Origin: Picochlorum sp. 'celeri'
Taxonomy: Eukaryota; Chlorophyta; Trebouxiophyceae
Direction of reading: 5' to 3'
Assembly: GCA_010909725.1 (NCBI GenBank)
Contig: JAACMV010000016.1
Location: forward strand, 1-64,000
DNA: 64,000 bases
Below are positions 1-10,067 of this stretch, piece after piece. Within the stretch, counting starts at the first letter, position 1, and each line of letters begins with the position of its first letter. A model generated the notes under the pieces. It did no database searches. It saw only the letters and a program-made list of their open reading frames with translations, and was not told where the DNA came from. The translations under genes were made by a program, and so were the position numbers.

Positions 1-1300
1 GTGCCTGCGTCGTTTGGGTGGGCGAGGGTAATGAGGGTAAATAAGCAAGTATTCGCCCCCAGTCCACTGCCGCTACGCCCATTCCAAAATTAAATATTCA
101 AAACAAAATAATAAACTACCCAAAAATATGAAAAATCCAAAAAAGCCAAAATATAGCACAAAAATAACACCCACAACAAGACCAAAATACCCTAACCAAA
201 AAATACACAGCCAACCAAAAAAACACGCCAAAATAACAAAAAAATAGCTCATAATACCCTTTATATATGATAATGATAATAAGAACATGCACAACAACAA
301 TCCACACCAGCAATAATAACACGACACAACGAAACAACGAAAAGAAGAACGACCTGGAGATAGTAGGAGAGACTCACAGACAACATCTCATATCTGAGAG
401 ATAGAGAACGGTACAACGATAGGAAGAAGAAGGCAAGTGTGTGAAAAGAATAAAAATAAAGAAAAGACATCATCAAGAAACAAGAACAAGAATGAAATAA
501 AAAAACAAATCGTCGTCTTCACAACAACAACAACAACAACAGAAGGACACAATTGTAAGTAAGTAAGAGTAAGTAAGAAGGTAAGAAGAATACCAATTTT
601 AAAGAATAATAATAATAAACGCCCATCATTAAAAAATAACGCCGCACACCCAGTACAAAACAACAAACAGGTCTGCTGCCACGTCTGAAGAAGAGGGAGC
701 ATCTCGTAACAGGAAGAATGGCGATCTTCCCACCATCCCTGGATTTGACTGGGACCACCACCAAAAACCAAAGAAATACCAACCAAATCAATCGAAAGAA
801 GAGTGTTGTATAAAAAAACAGCAACGCTATATACAACAACAACAACAAAACCAACCGTCCAGCACACCAGTGTATATTACTGCTACTGCTACTGCTAATG
901 TCACTGCTACTACTACTACTACTATAACACTAGACAACACACCAACAAAGCAATCAAAAGAAAGTTATAATATCTCATAATAGTTAGAGAAATAGTAATA
1001 ATGATAATGACATGCACACCAATCGACACGAACAATAATATGAACCAATAGGAACATGACAGAACAGAATGAAACACACACACACCAGAAGAACAACCTG
1101 GAGCTACCCTACACAGACAACATATGAGATGGAAAAGAGAGGTATAATAGTAGTAGCATATATAAAAAGAATAGATAGAAGACATGAAACAAGAAAAAGA
1201 ATGAAAAAGATCGTCTCCTTCACAACAACAATAACAACAAGAAGCAAGATGTGGCAAGCACGAGAGTAACGATGCACCGATGCTGGAGCAAGTATTTCAA
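1..1300. repeat. A-rich, strand-asymmetric low-complexity block
   Basis: The plus strand is very rich in A and poor in T and G for more than 1 kb. CAA-type runs occur near 523-541 and 830-850, and CTG/CTA triplets at about 880-925. Every long minus-strand reading frame here is a hydrophobic F/L/V/S string with no family resemblance, which is the expected by-product of this base skew. The stretches at about 240-560 and 960-1260 resemble each other in order (ATGATAATGATAATA-type start, GAACRACCTGGAG, ACAGACAACAT, final CAACAACAA). I therefore read them as a diverged direct duplication. I see no gene. Confidence 0.6.
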
Positions 1301-1596
1301 TATCATCATCATGCATGGCACGTTGTCTTACTTAAACTACATGTGATGCAATGAGCATAGTAGGATAGTATATATACAATTGCGACGCTTCTTGGAATGG
1401 TGGGAATGGGGAAGATCTTGTGTTGTGGTGTTGAAAGACTGCTCCACAGCTCTATCCTCCTCTCCACCTGTGTGTGCTCCACATATCCAAGCGCCCCCAT
1501 CAGAAGAGGTCTTCGATAGGAGGAAAAGAAACAACAAAAGTGAAACTACCATACCATCGGTAAAATGTCTCTTGTGATGGGAGATGAAAAAAGCAC

Positions 1597-1629
1597 GCTG
1601 AGTGTGGCCGAGCGGTTTTAAAGCGTGTG
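1597..1629 (+). other. 5' half of a tRNA (Leu/Ser type), remnant
   Basis: The sequence holds a full A-box-like segment, TGGCCGAGCGG, followed by TTTTAAAGCG, as in the D arm of class II tRNAs (Leu or Ser). No matching B box or 3' acceptor strand follows, because repeat sequence begins at once. I read it as a truncated tRNA or a tRNA-derived head of a short interspersed repeat. It is not a functional tRNA gene. Confidence 0.35.
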
Positions 1630-1640
1630 GGCTGGCCCAT

Positions 1641-1673
1641 GGTCGTCCTTTTTTATTGTCCTCATCTACGGAC
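1641..1673 (-). repeat. Inverted copy of the GTCCGTAAAAAG...GACGACC repeat
   Basis: Read on the minus strand this stretch starts GTCCGTAGATGAGGACAATA and ends AAAAAAGGACGACC. That matches the conserved motif found in direct orientation at 5451-5490, 6401-6440, 7104-7143 and 7272-7310, with a few internal changes. It directly follows the tRNA-like half at 1597-1629. Confidence 0.55.
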
Positions 1674-1699
1674 GGACACCCCCGAAAAAGAAAAGGAGG

Positions 1700-3205
1700 C
1701 CGACCTCACCGATCGGTCCAATACCATGTCGGACCGATGCCTTCAGTCTATCTACCCTCCCTGTGGAGATGGATAAAAAAGACCTTTGAAGAAGAAGAGA
1801 TACACCTTTTGTTCTTCTTCTTCTCTACAACTATTACTGTTGGTTTACTACTACTAAAACAAACAACAATAGTTACTGCTGTTGCTGCTCGAGAGGTAGA
1901 AAGAACGAAGAGAGTAGGAGGAGGAATAGCACACAATGTGTGCTCACCCACCATCCACAGACTCAACCAACAAAACAGCAGAACAGCTCCATCCATACAT
2001 ATACCTTGGTATGCTGATTCGTGGATTCAGAAAACACAACAATAACACGAATAATCAAAAAATGTGTTCTAATCGATCTACTCTATCGTATGCTAAGGAG
2101 TAGGACAACGTGTGAATATAGGATGGATGTGGACACTCACACACACAGAGATCTGTTGGGAATCATACAACACACCCTGCTGTCCTGACACGCGACTGCT
2201 TTCTGAGCAGTATTTCTAGTAGTATGTCGTATCCTTGTACAAAATGAACAGAACAAAAGATATATAGCAGAATCAATCTGGTTTTGGTTGAAATGATAGG
2301 TGTTGTCTGTCCACCAGACACTAGGAATGAATGTGGCCACCACAGGAGCTGCTCTGACCTGGATGAATCAATGAATGTAGGAGCTACAACTACAGAAAAT
2401 AAATAAAAATTAAGGCTTCTCTGCTGCACAACAACATTCAAAACGAAAACAAAGAACAAACAGAATGTATTCCCATGCGTTTGTATACCAGATTGGAACA
2501 ACAAAACAAAAAGAGCCTGTGACAAAAGAAAGGAGGTGAGCTCACCCTCAATAGATTGGTTGTTGAATGGGGATCTACTAGTATGTGACACCGTGTCGAA
2601 TAGTCGAGATTCAAAAGACCGTCAAGCAACAAGAACCAAGAAAAGGAGTTGAGAAGATGATTGCAACAGCAGGCACAGCCCCAAACAGAGGCAAGAAAAA
2701 AAAAACCCAAGCCACGCGCCAGGCTCGCAGGACAAATCGATCCATCTGTTCGAAAAAGAAAACAAAAGAAAGAGCGGAAAGCACAGAGCAAAAGGTGCAA
2801 CGTTCGACGACAAACAAAGGGGTTCACCACAAGAGGCCCAGAGGTTGCATCCCACAACCACCCGCTGGCTTGGTTTTCTTTCGTCTGTCATCTCCTTGAC
2901 TTGATTCGATACTAGTTTTAAATGTTGGATTGACACGTGTAAGATTTGATTCAATCTTACAATCAATACTGCGCGGAGAAATGGTGGGACTCACGGTCCG
3001 TCCACATGAGAGTCCACATGAGAATGGATGGATGTCCACATGCTACACAATGGTCCACCTGCCTCGGATGGACCCTCAGATGGACCGTCCATCCATAGCC
3101 TTAGAATGTATGCGTACATTGCCAAACCACCACGATGACACACGATGATTGCATACAGACCACTAGTAAAACATGTAACAGATTAATAATGATGTTTATT
3201 ACTTG
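1700..3205. other. Gene-free stretch with short repeats
   Basis: Several short frames exist but none has a recognisable family, conserved motif or plausible splice partner. An inverted repeat (ATCGGTCC ... GGACCGAT) lies near 1711-1739. About five copies of TCCACATG or a close variant lie at about 3000-3110, in a segment rich in GGACC/GGTCC. I see no gene. Confidence 0.5.
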
Positions 3206-3210
3206 AGAGT
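3206..3210. repeat. Target site duplication, left (AGAGT)
   Basis: AGAGT lies immediately before the first base of the 5' LTR and is repeated after the last base of the 3' LTR at 5337-5341. A 5-bp duplication is typical of Ty3/gypsy and copia integrases. Confidence 0.85.
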
Positions 3211-3539
3211 TGTAACAGAGAGCTACGTCCCTGTAGGAGGAGATCTCTCGTCAACATCTAGGGAGATGAGATCCCTAGGAGAGATCTGGTCATCATGGTC
3301 AATTTCATATACTGAGAAGATTTATTCTCATGTAACAACTTCTAATTCAAACTATCTTGTGAAGGAAGAGAGAACCCTCTGTACATTGGTTGGTATTCTA
3401 CTCCATCCTCTTCTATCGAACCTCGCTGCGTGTGAAGGTTGAACGCTCTGTGTTGGCAACGACACGAGAGTGTCTTGGCAGTACGTTGTGTAACCTGCGA
3501 AGGAAATCCAGGCCACGACTGGCAATGTACGCTGCCACA
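3211..3539 (+). repeat. 5' LTR
   Basis: Terminal repeat of 329 bp with TG...CA ends. Compared by eye base by base with 5008-5336, it shows no difference and the same length. Confidence 0.9.
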
Positions 3540-3540
3540 A

Positions 3541-3556
3541 TGGTTTCAGCTCATTG
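3541..3556 (+). other. Primer binding site of the LTR element
   Basis: TGGTTTCAGCTCATT starts one base after the 5' LTR. It resembles the initiator-tRNA-Met primer site used by many plant elements (TGGTATCAGAGC), with one change in the first nine bases. Position and sequence fit priming of minus-strand DNA synthesis. Confidence 0.7.
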
Positions 3557-4150
3557 ATCTATCATTCGTGTTCTAAGGAGTACAAAATATTGTGCGCGAA
3601 CCGAGATTGAAGGACGTGGAGACCGTTCCCAAAGTCGTGACAGAATCTGAGGAGTCGTTTCAAAAGTCAACGACAGGTTCTGGGTGGTCGTTTCGAAGCA
3701 CCACGTAATAAAAAGGCGACGTCTCTACAAAGTATAGCAATGTCGGTAAATATCTAGTACTTGATAGAACAATCCAGAATCCAACACCACCACCAATCGT
3801 ACAGTTGGGTGATATTGGAGTCGTTACTGCGGAATTGTAGGACGACCGGTATCGTTTCTTTTCATTCACAGGTACTTTGATTAGGTGTTCAACAAGTCAA
3901 CCTTGATGAGCTTGTATTAATCGTTTTCCCTATCCATGAGAAAGAAATGAAGTAGCAATACTAATGAGAACCCTGCTGGTTGAGGGATGTCAAGTTTGCT
4001 TCGATGTTCAATGGGAGAAGAGGGGAAGGATTAGTAGCTCACTTGTTTAGTTGGAGTACCCATTTCATGCCATGGGGGGAGCTCACAACAAATGCATCTG
4101 GAGATTGATCAGGAACAAGGGAATGTGGGAAATAAGCGCTTGAGTCACCC

Positions 4151-4720
4151 TTGGATTCCGACAGCAAAGAGATTAAGGGTGCTGGGGAATCGCACAGTGA
4201 AGCCGCCTTGACCGAAGCTGGTGGATTAGAATTGGGCTGTGTTTTCCAAAGATTGAGAATTGTGTATCATCTCCAGGGGTCGAAGAAAGGTGATAAAGGG
4301 TTGATATTCTCTTTCGACGGCTATATGAAAGGAAGTTGAGTGTGGATTTTAATTGACTCAGGTGCAGAGGAAAACTTCGTGGCTGAGAATTTCCTCGATG
4401 GTACTAGAGGGTTGAATGTGAAGACCGGCCGACCTCTAGTACTCAGGCTTCCAGACGGGTCATCTGGAAGGAAGATTGATCAAGTCCTAAATTGTTTCTG
4501 AGGGTAGTGCAGAACGGAACTCTGGAGTGTGAGGAATGAGGCACTCCGAGTAGCACCCTCGAACAGCAAGCATGATGTGTATTTAGGCCAGCCATGATTG
4601 AAGGCACTAGGAGCCAGTGTGTGCTATTAATCCATGTCTGTATTGTTGAGAAAGCCAACTCGAAAAGTCTTACATGCCCAGGAAGATGAATTGGTGCTGT
4701 CTGTTTGAACATGAGACAGA
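4151..4720 (+). pseudogene. Decayed retropepsin (aspartic protease) of the LTR element
   Basis: One frame runs from 4151 to about 4720. It contains ILIDSGAEENFV (catalytic Asp codon at 4355-4357, the D-S-G motif of Ty3/gypsy proteases) and, about 75 codons later, DVYLGQP at the place where such proteases have an ILGMPWL-like motif. In-frame stops interrupt it at 4337, 4499, 4505, 4595, 4628, 4706 and 4712. No frameshift is needed to follow the domain, so decay is by substitution. Upstream and downstream interior sequence shows no other conserved domain. Confidence 0.75.
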
Positions 4721-4992
4721 AATGCTAGCCTGTCTTGGAAGTGGAAGAACTGTGCAGGATTCACGTGAGCACTCAGCGTGAATAGCCACTTGGTTATACA
4801 AAAGATAATGCTGTTATCGAAGGAGATCATACTTTTGATCATACTACTCTATCAATTCAGATGATGATGATTTGATCATTCCTTTGGATGATGAATAGCC
4901 TGCTCTTAGCAGGGAGGAGACAAGATATTTTATCTTGCATTGTTTCATCATCGAGGAATACTCTGTTCCAAATGAGGACATTTGGTTTGTTT

Positions 4993-5007
4993 TTAGCAGG
5001 GAGGAAT
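4993..5007 (+). other. Polypurine tract before the 3' LTR
   Basis: TTAGCAGGGAGGAAT ends where the 3' LTR begins. The same TTAGCAGGGAGGA string occurs again 87 bp upstream (4906-4918), giving a duplicated polypurine tract. Purine tracts here prime plus-strand DNA synthesis. Confidence 0.65.
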
Positions 5008-5336
5008 TGTAACAGAGAGCTACGTCCCTGTAGGAGGAGATCTCTCGTCAACATCTAGGGAGATGAGATCCCTAGGAGAGATCTGGTCATCATGGTCAAT
5101 TTCATATACTGAGAAGATTTATTCTCATGTAACAACTTCTAATTCAAACTATCTTGTGAAGGAAGAGAGAACCCTCTGTACATTGGTTGGTATTCTACTC
5201 CATCCTCTTCTATCGAACCTCGCTGCGTGTGAAGGTTGAACGCTCTGTGTTGGCAACGACACGAGAGTGTCTTGGCAGTACGTTGTGTAACCTGCGAAGG
5301 AAATCCAGGCCACGACTGGCAATGTACGCTGCCACA
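5008..5336 (+). repeat. 3' LTR
   Basis: Copy of the 5' LTR, 329 bp, followed by AGAGT. It shows no difference from the 5' LTR by eye, which implies that little time has passed since insertion. Confidence 0.9.
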
Positions 5337-5450
5337 AGAGTCGTAGGAGTGCTTGATGGGAGTGGAGAGTCTGTGTTGGTCTCACTGACACGACGTAGGG
5401 TCCGCTCTTTTCATTCACTCGACCGGAGACACAATTTCAACGTGATATTA

Positions 5451-5631
5451 GTCCGTAAAAAGACACAATAAAAAAAGACGACCAAGCGACAAGTTAGACA
5501 AGTTTGGCAAGTTGGGCAAGGTCACGAGTTTTTATTGTGTTCAATTACAGCAAAAAGCACTCGGGTGAAAATCGTTAAAATTGTCATTAAAATTGTCGTT
5601 AAATCTGAAAGGTCACGATTTTTTATTGTGT
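5451..5631. repeat. Hairpin repeat with AATAAA on both strands, copy 1
   Basis: The left arm ACACAATAAAAAAAGACGACC (5463-5483) is almost the reverse complement of two right arms at 5520-5540 and 5611-5631 (GGTC...TTTTTATTGTGT). The spacer holds short CAAGTT-GGC-type repeats. Both arms carry AATAAA, one on each strand, so a transcript from either side would meet a poly(A)-like signal. The right arm and its flank (TTCAATTACAGCA) are themselves duplicated. Confidence 0.55.
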
Positions 5632-6335
5632 TCAATTACAGCAGAAAAACACTTGGGTACTGGGAATGTGTGTCGATCAGTCTACTAGAGTGTCCACTTG
5701 CATTGAACATGCCATTATTATACTTGGAACAACGTCCCGTCGACACCGCGACGAATGAAAGTCCCGATTAAAAACACAGCTGGTCGTCGTCAATTCCGTT
5801 CGCATTGGTTGGGACGAGGAGGAGGAGGGACCTGCAGAGCTGTCACCCATGGGTAGGAAGGGGCCATTCATACTAAACCAATCACACCACCCATGTATGG
5901 CTACTTCCAGAGAGCGAGCGAGAGCGAGAGAGTGGTGTCCTTGACCGTTCCACGGCATTGCCTTAGCAACATGCCCCGACGTCCAGGACCTTCTTATGGT
6001 GGGTTTCTGTACGAATCGCTCGTTGATTGTCATTCCAACCCCTCTGAATCAAATCAAGGAGACGGCAGACTACTCCAAAGCTCAAGGAAGCGAATGGTTG
6101 TGTGTGTTGGCACGAATGCCAACAACTAATGCCACGCTGTTTGTTGAGAGGAGTATCTGTGTGGTTGGCTCGCAAAATTGTGGACACATAAACCATGTAA
6201 CAATGATATGTACACAGAGAGGTAGTAGTAGTAGTAGTAGTGCTGCCCGGCAACAATACATGGGACAGAGAAAAGAGAGCTTGCTTGCTATTTGGAGGTT
6301 GCTGGTTGAACCACGGTCACTAAAACTGAACTCTG
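5611..6335. repeat. Tandem repeat unit B, first copy
   Basis: Shares ordered blocks with 6483-7040: TTCAATTACAGCAGAAAAACA, ATTATTATACTTGGAACAACG, AAAACACAGCTGGTCGTCG, CTGCAGAGCTGTCACCCATG and GAGACGGCAGA. The copies differ by many substitutions and indels and neither has a long open frame with a known domain. A TAG microsatellite lies at about 6222-6241. I see no gene. Confidence 0.5.
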
Positions 6336-6400
6336 TCCGCTCCTATCATCGACTCGACCGGAGACATCACGCCTGGTACTACTACTCTCCTCGTCTCTCC

Positions 6401-6503
6401 GTCCGTAAAAAGACACAATAAAAAAAGACGACCCCGCGACAAATGGGCAAATGGGCAAATTGGCAAATGGCAAATGGGCACGGGTCACGATTTTTTATTG
6501 TGT
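6401..6503. repeat. Hairpin repeat with AATAAA on both strands, copy 2
   Basis: GTCCGTAAAAAGACACAATA starts the left arm, and the right arm (6483-6503) is GGTCACGATTTTTTATTGTGT. The spacer contains five imperfect copies of the 8-mer AAATGGGC. Its layout matches copy 1 at 5451-5631. Confidence 0.55.
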
Positions 6504-7040
6504 TCAATTACAGCAGAAAAACACTTGGGTAGCACTTGGGTACTTGGGGAGTGTGTATCGATCGCTCTAGTGTTCCAACGATTGCATTGAATATGGGATT
6601 ATTATACTTGGAACAACGTCCAAAGCGCGACGAATGAAAGTCCCCATTAAAAACACAGCTGGTCGTCGGCAATTCCGTTCGCGTCACGTTGGTTGGGACG
6701 AGGAGGAGGGGCCTGCAGAGCTGTCACCCATGCGCAGGAAGGGCCATTAATATGATTCATAGATTCATAAGAAGTCCATCATACGACCCACGTATGGCCA
6801 CAGAGAAGGGTCCCGCACCGGTTCACGGAAACGCCTTGGCAATCACAGTGGACAGAGCCACGGCGTCCAGGACCTCTGCTGAGTATCTGCATGAATCATT
6901 GATTGCCATTCCAATAGTATCCAATCAAGTCAATGAGACGGCAGAAAAAAAGACAACCAAGCTCAAGCAGGCGGGTGTGGCAGTGAGTGTGTTGCGCCAA
7001 GAGCACGCTACTGACACGTTTGCTTGTGACTCTGAACTGT
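6483..7040. repeat. Tandem repeat unit B, second copy
   Basis: Diverged and shorter copy of the unit at 5611-6335, ending in the same CTGTCCGCTCCTRTCATC block that precedes the next GTCCGTAAAAAG motif. No gene is visible. Confidence 0.5.
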
Positions 7041-7103
7041 GTCCGCTCCTGTCATCCATTCGACCGGAGACACACGCCTAGTACTACTTCTCCTCGTCTC
7101 TCC

Positions 7104-7345
7104 GTCCGTAAAAAGACACAATAAAAAAGGGCGACCACGCGACAAAAGTGGACAGTTTTGCACAAAAAGTGACACCAGCGTGGAGCTTTGTGACACCACC
7201 ACGGATATGCACAATAGTCCGGTCCATCCAACGACTGGACCGGAAGAAGAAGTAAAAAACGCGTTCTCCTCGTTCGTAAAAAGCGACAATAAAAAAGGGC
7301 GACCACGACTGTTAAAGAAACTGGATGGCCAACATTTTTATTGCC
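7104..7345. repeat. Repeat motif copies 3 and 4, next to the MLH1 3' end
   Basis: GTCCGTAAAAAGACACAATA at 7104 and GTTCGTAAAAAGCGACAATA at 7272 are each followed by AAAAAAGGGCGACCACG. A TTTTTATTGCC string at about 7335 gives AATAAA signals on the minus strand about 110-125 bp downstream of the MLH1 stop codon. It may serve as that gene's poly(A) region. Confidence 0.5.
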
Positions 7346-7458
7346 TTTATTTGAGAGAGAAGTGTGCAACAATCTCAGAATCTCTTGTATTGTTACATGA
7401 TGTGACAAAATTTCCGATTTGTTGTAATTGTAATACAATTTTCTTTTTCCAAACCATA

Positions 7459-9875
7459 TCAGCACCTTTCAAACACCCTATACAGCTGTTCTAGGCGAGT
7501 CAACTCGATGATGCTCCCATCTGATGATCGAGGCTTCTCAGGTACCAGATATGCGCTGATGGCTGGGACGAGGTGTCTTTCAACCCTGTCACAAAGTTCT
7601 GGGTCTGCAGGCGAAGGTATGCTGCTGCATGGGTCATCATCATCTAGCGGTCTCCACATGTATAGCTCAGACAGCGCCCTGGAGACGTCCTCCAGGCATT
7701 TTTGAAGCGCATTCCATCGGACTTGTTGCCCCAAAGATAGGATAAAACGTGGGAGTTGCTTGGGATCCACCTTGGCATTGTCCACGAGTTCTGGCAGGGC
7801 AACAAGCTCCCCAGATTCGGAAATGACAATGCCAAAATTATCGCACAGAAAACCCGCTTTTTTCCTCAAAAGTTGTACCAACAGGTCTGCAACCTCTTCT
7901 TTGGTCCCACTTTCGACCGAATCCTTCCAATTGCCCAGTATTTCTTCTACTTCCAGTGCACACATGGCCAGAGACCTCACCGACACCCTGGGTGAGAGAT
8001 CAATCCTATTTGCTCTACCTCTCAGCGCGATGCATCTCTGGTAAAACAAATCTTTAGACAATTCTGATACGTCAATGATATATAGTCGAGTGCCTTTCTG
8101 TATAAGCGTGCGATGGTCGTCAACTGGTCCAACAACTGTTGGGGCTCTAAGGATTTCCTTCAGACCTTGGTGAACATTGGAATCGACAGCTTTTGCCATT
8201 GACGCCCAAGCACCACACACTCCGGAGTCTGCAGGACTTATGCGCATTGAATCTGACTCAGGAGCCTCTCCTGCGGGCGTGTTGGCCTGAGACAACCAGT
8301 CCATGTCGCAGGTGGCTGCATCCAGGACAGTGCCCCTCCGTGTCCTCTTTGGGCGGCTTGGCACCCTGAATGCAAGGCTACTTGGAGTGCTGTGACACCC
8401 TTCTTTTGACCTAGCACGCACAGGTGACTGAAGGAACACATCCAACGTTTGGGACATGGCATCTGTTCTGACCATCTTGTCTGGTCTGCTTATATTGCTT
8501 GAAGGAGCTTTGAATACATCCATCTCCGCATCCATCTTGTCATTCAGCGTGGATTGCACATATCTTCGATGATCCTCTTCTTCCAGTAAAGATGCCTCCA
8601 CCACCCGACGTACCTCGTTGACAATCTCCTCTTCATGGAGGAAAGCCACCTCATTCTTGGTGGGATGAATGTTCACATCTACCCAATCAGGAGGGAGGGT
8701 CATGGCGACATAGACAAAAGGCTTTGCTGCTTTTGGTAGCAACGTCGAATACACGGATTCAATGCACCGCTTGAGCGTTGCTGAATGGACGGCCCGACCG
8801 TTGATGAAGAGCACAAGGACCGTCTTCCGTCCGCTATATCCTGGGCCTGTTAGGTAGCCACGGATTTTCATTTCACCAGCATCCTCATGTTGATCAACTC
8901 TAAACTCTAGACTCTTGAACTCCCTCAGATTCGACGCGATAGCAGCTCCGAAAACGTGCTTGATGGCCTCCCTCTGGGATTGGCCCCGCTGTGTTTGAAT
9001 ATCCACTTTGGACTGTCCCACCTTCTTCACAGCGAAAGAGACTCCAGCATGAAACACAGCGTATTTTCCAACTACGTCCAATATATTGTTATATTCCTCT
9101 GTGGCACTTTTGATGGCCTGCAAGTCCAAGAAACGTGTGGAAGCATCAATCAATAATGGTCTTTCCGTTCCTTCTCTGTGCATTCTTGGAGAGCATCATG
9201 TCAAGGGAGCAACGCACCTTTTTCCTCATGGGAACACTAAAAAACAAGTCATCAATTGCAACGGTTGTGCCGTTCACTCCAGCGCTAGGACGAGGGTGTC
9301 CATCCAGTATGTTGCCATTCTCATACGCTGCCTGCCAGGCGTGTGGGTCCGTCCTTCTCTTGGTGATCACGGACAGATGTGACACGTAGCTCATAGAAGC
9401 AAGGGCTTCCCCTCTGAATCCCAAAGTCTCTATCCTTTGAAGATCCTCGAAATTCACCAATTTTGAAGTCGTATGTCGCTGGCACAGTATTTCCAAATCA
9501 TCCTTCTGCAGACACGCAAAGCCGAGTTTGTTTGTGGAGAAAAAAGACCCTCATTATCCATACACGCTCAGTCAACACGTACCCGTATACCGACTCCATC
9601 GTCCTGAACTTGTAATAGCTTCAGTCCACCGTCCTTGACGTGGACGGTAACGGCTGTTGCACCTGCGTCAATGCTGTTCTCCAACAACTCTTTGACTGCA
9701 TTGCTCGGCCTCTGCACCCAAACGCTAGGTAGACAGATATGATTTAATACACTCTGTATAGTCATACATGTACATCTCCATACCGCACCTGTATGATTTC
9801 ACCAGCTGCAATCTTGTTCACAACGTCCCCTCGCAAGGGGCGTATCACGGGGGTGTTTGGATCATCCATACCCAT
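7459..9875 (-). CDS. MLH1: DNA mismatch repair protein MLH1
   Basis: This is a MutL homologue of nuclear mismatch repair, working as a heterodimer with a PMS protein. Exons are 9875-9789, 9711-9583, 9505-9218 and 9117-7459 (introns 77, 77 and 100 bp, all phase 0), giving 720 residues against 756 in human. The N-terminal GHKL ATPase shows [11 protein letters not shown], then [11 protein letters not shown] (catalytic Glu about 37, Asn about 41), [12 protein letters not shown] and [11 protein letters not shown]. The MutL transducer domain follows, with [18 protein letters not shown]. The C-terminal dimerisation domain ends in FERC, the exact MLH1 terminus. The start at 9875 is chosen because the ATPase begins about 20 residues later. 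Very secure. Confidence 0.96.
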
Positions 9876-10067
9876 TGAATGCTATCATTATTATTCCCTT
9901 GAGGAAAAAGGGTCTTGTTTCTAGAACTCGACTGCCGTATTGGGCAGAGTTTGAACAGCTCACGTTTGAACTTTGTGCTGTCGAAAAGCTGACCGCCGTT
10001 TTGAATTTGAATACTTGAATACAAGAGGAAATTCTTGCAGAAAACCAATCAGAATTTATTGAATAAT

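Larger units (their letters stand above)
3211..5336 (+). mobile_element. Non-autonomous LTR retrotransposon (Ty3/gypsy-like remnant)
   Basis: This is a complete LTR element: two 329-bp LTRs bound a 1468-bp interior. The LTRs begin TGTAACAG and end GCTGCCACA, so they carry TG...CA termini, and I found no difference between them. AGAGT flanks both sides (3206-3210 and 5337-5341) as the target duplication. A primer site (TGGTTTCAG) follows the 5' LTR after one base, and a purine tract precedes the 3' LTR. The only recognisable coding remnant is a retropepsin at about 4151-4720, broken by in-frame stops. There is no reverse transcriptase or integrase. Identical LTRs with dead coding suggest recent movement driven in trans by an intact relative. 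Confidence 0.9.

Noticed and set aside
116..867. Several overlapping minus-strand frames of 70-160 codons with very hydrophobic translations.
   Set aside because: They follow from the A-rich plus strand; composition is F/L/V/S only, with no motifs.
5677..6421. Frames of 80-140 codons on both strands inside the repeat units.
   Set aside because: They are not preserved between the two diverged copies of the unit, so they are not under coding constraint.
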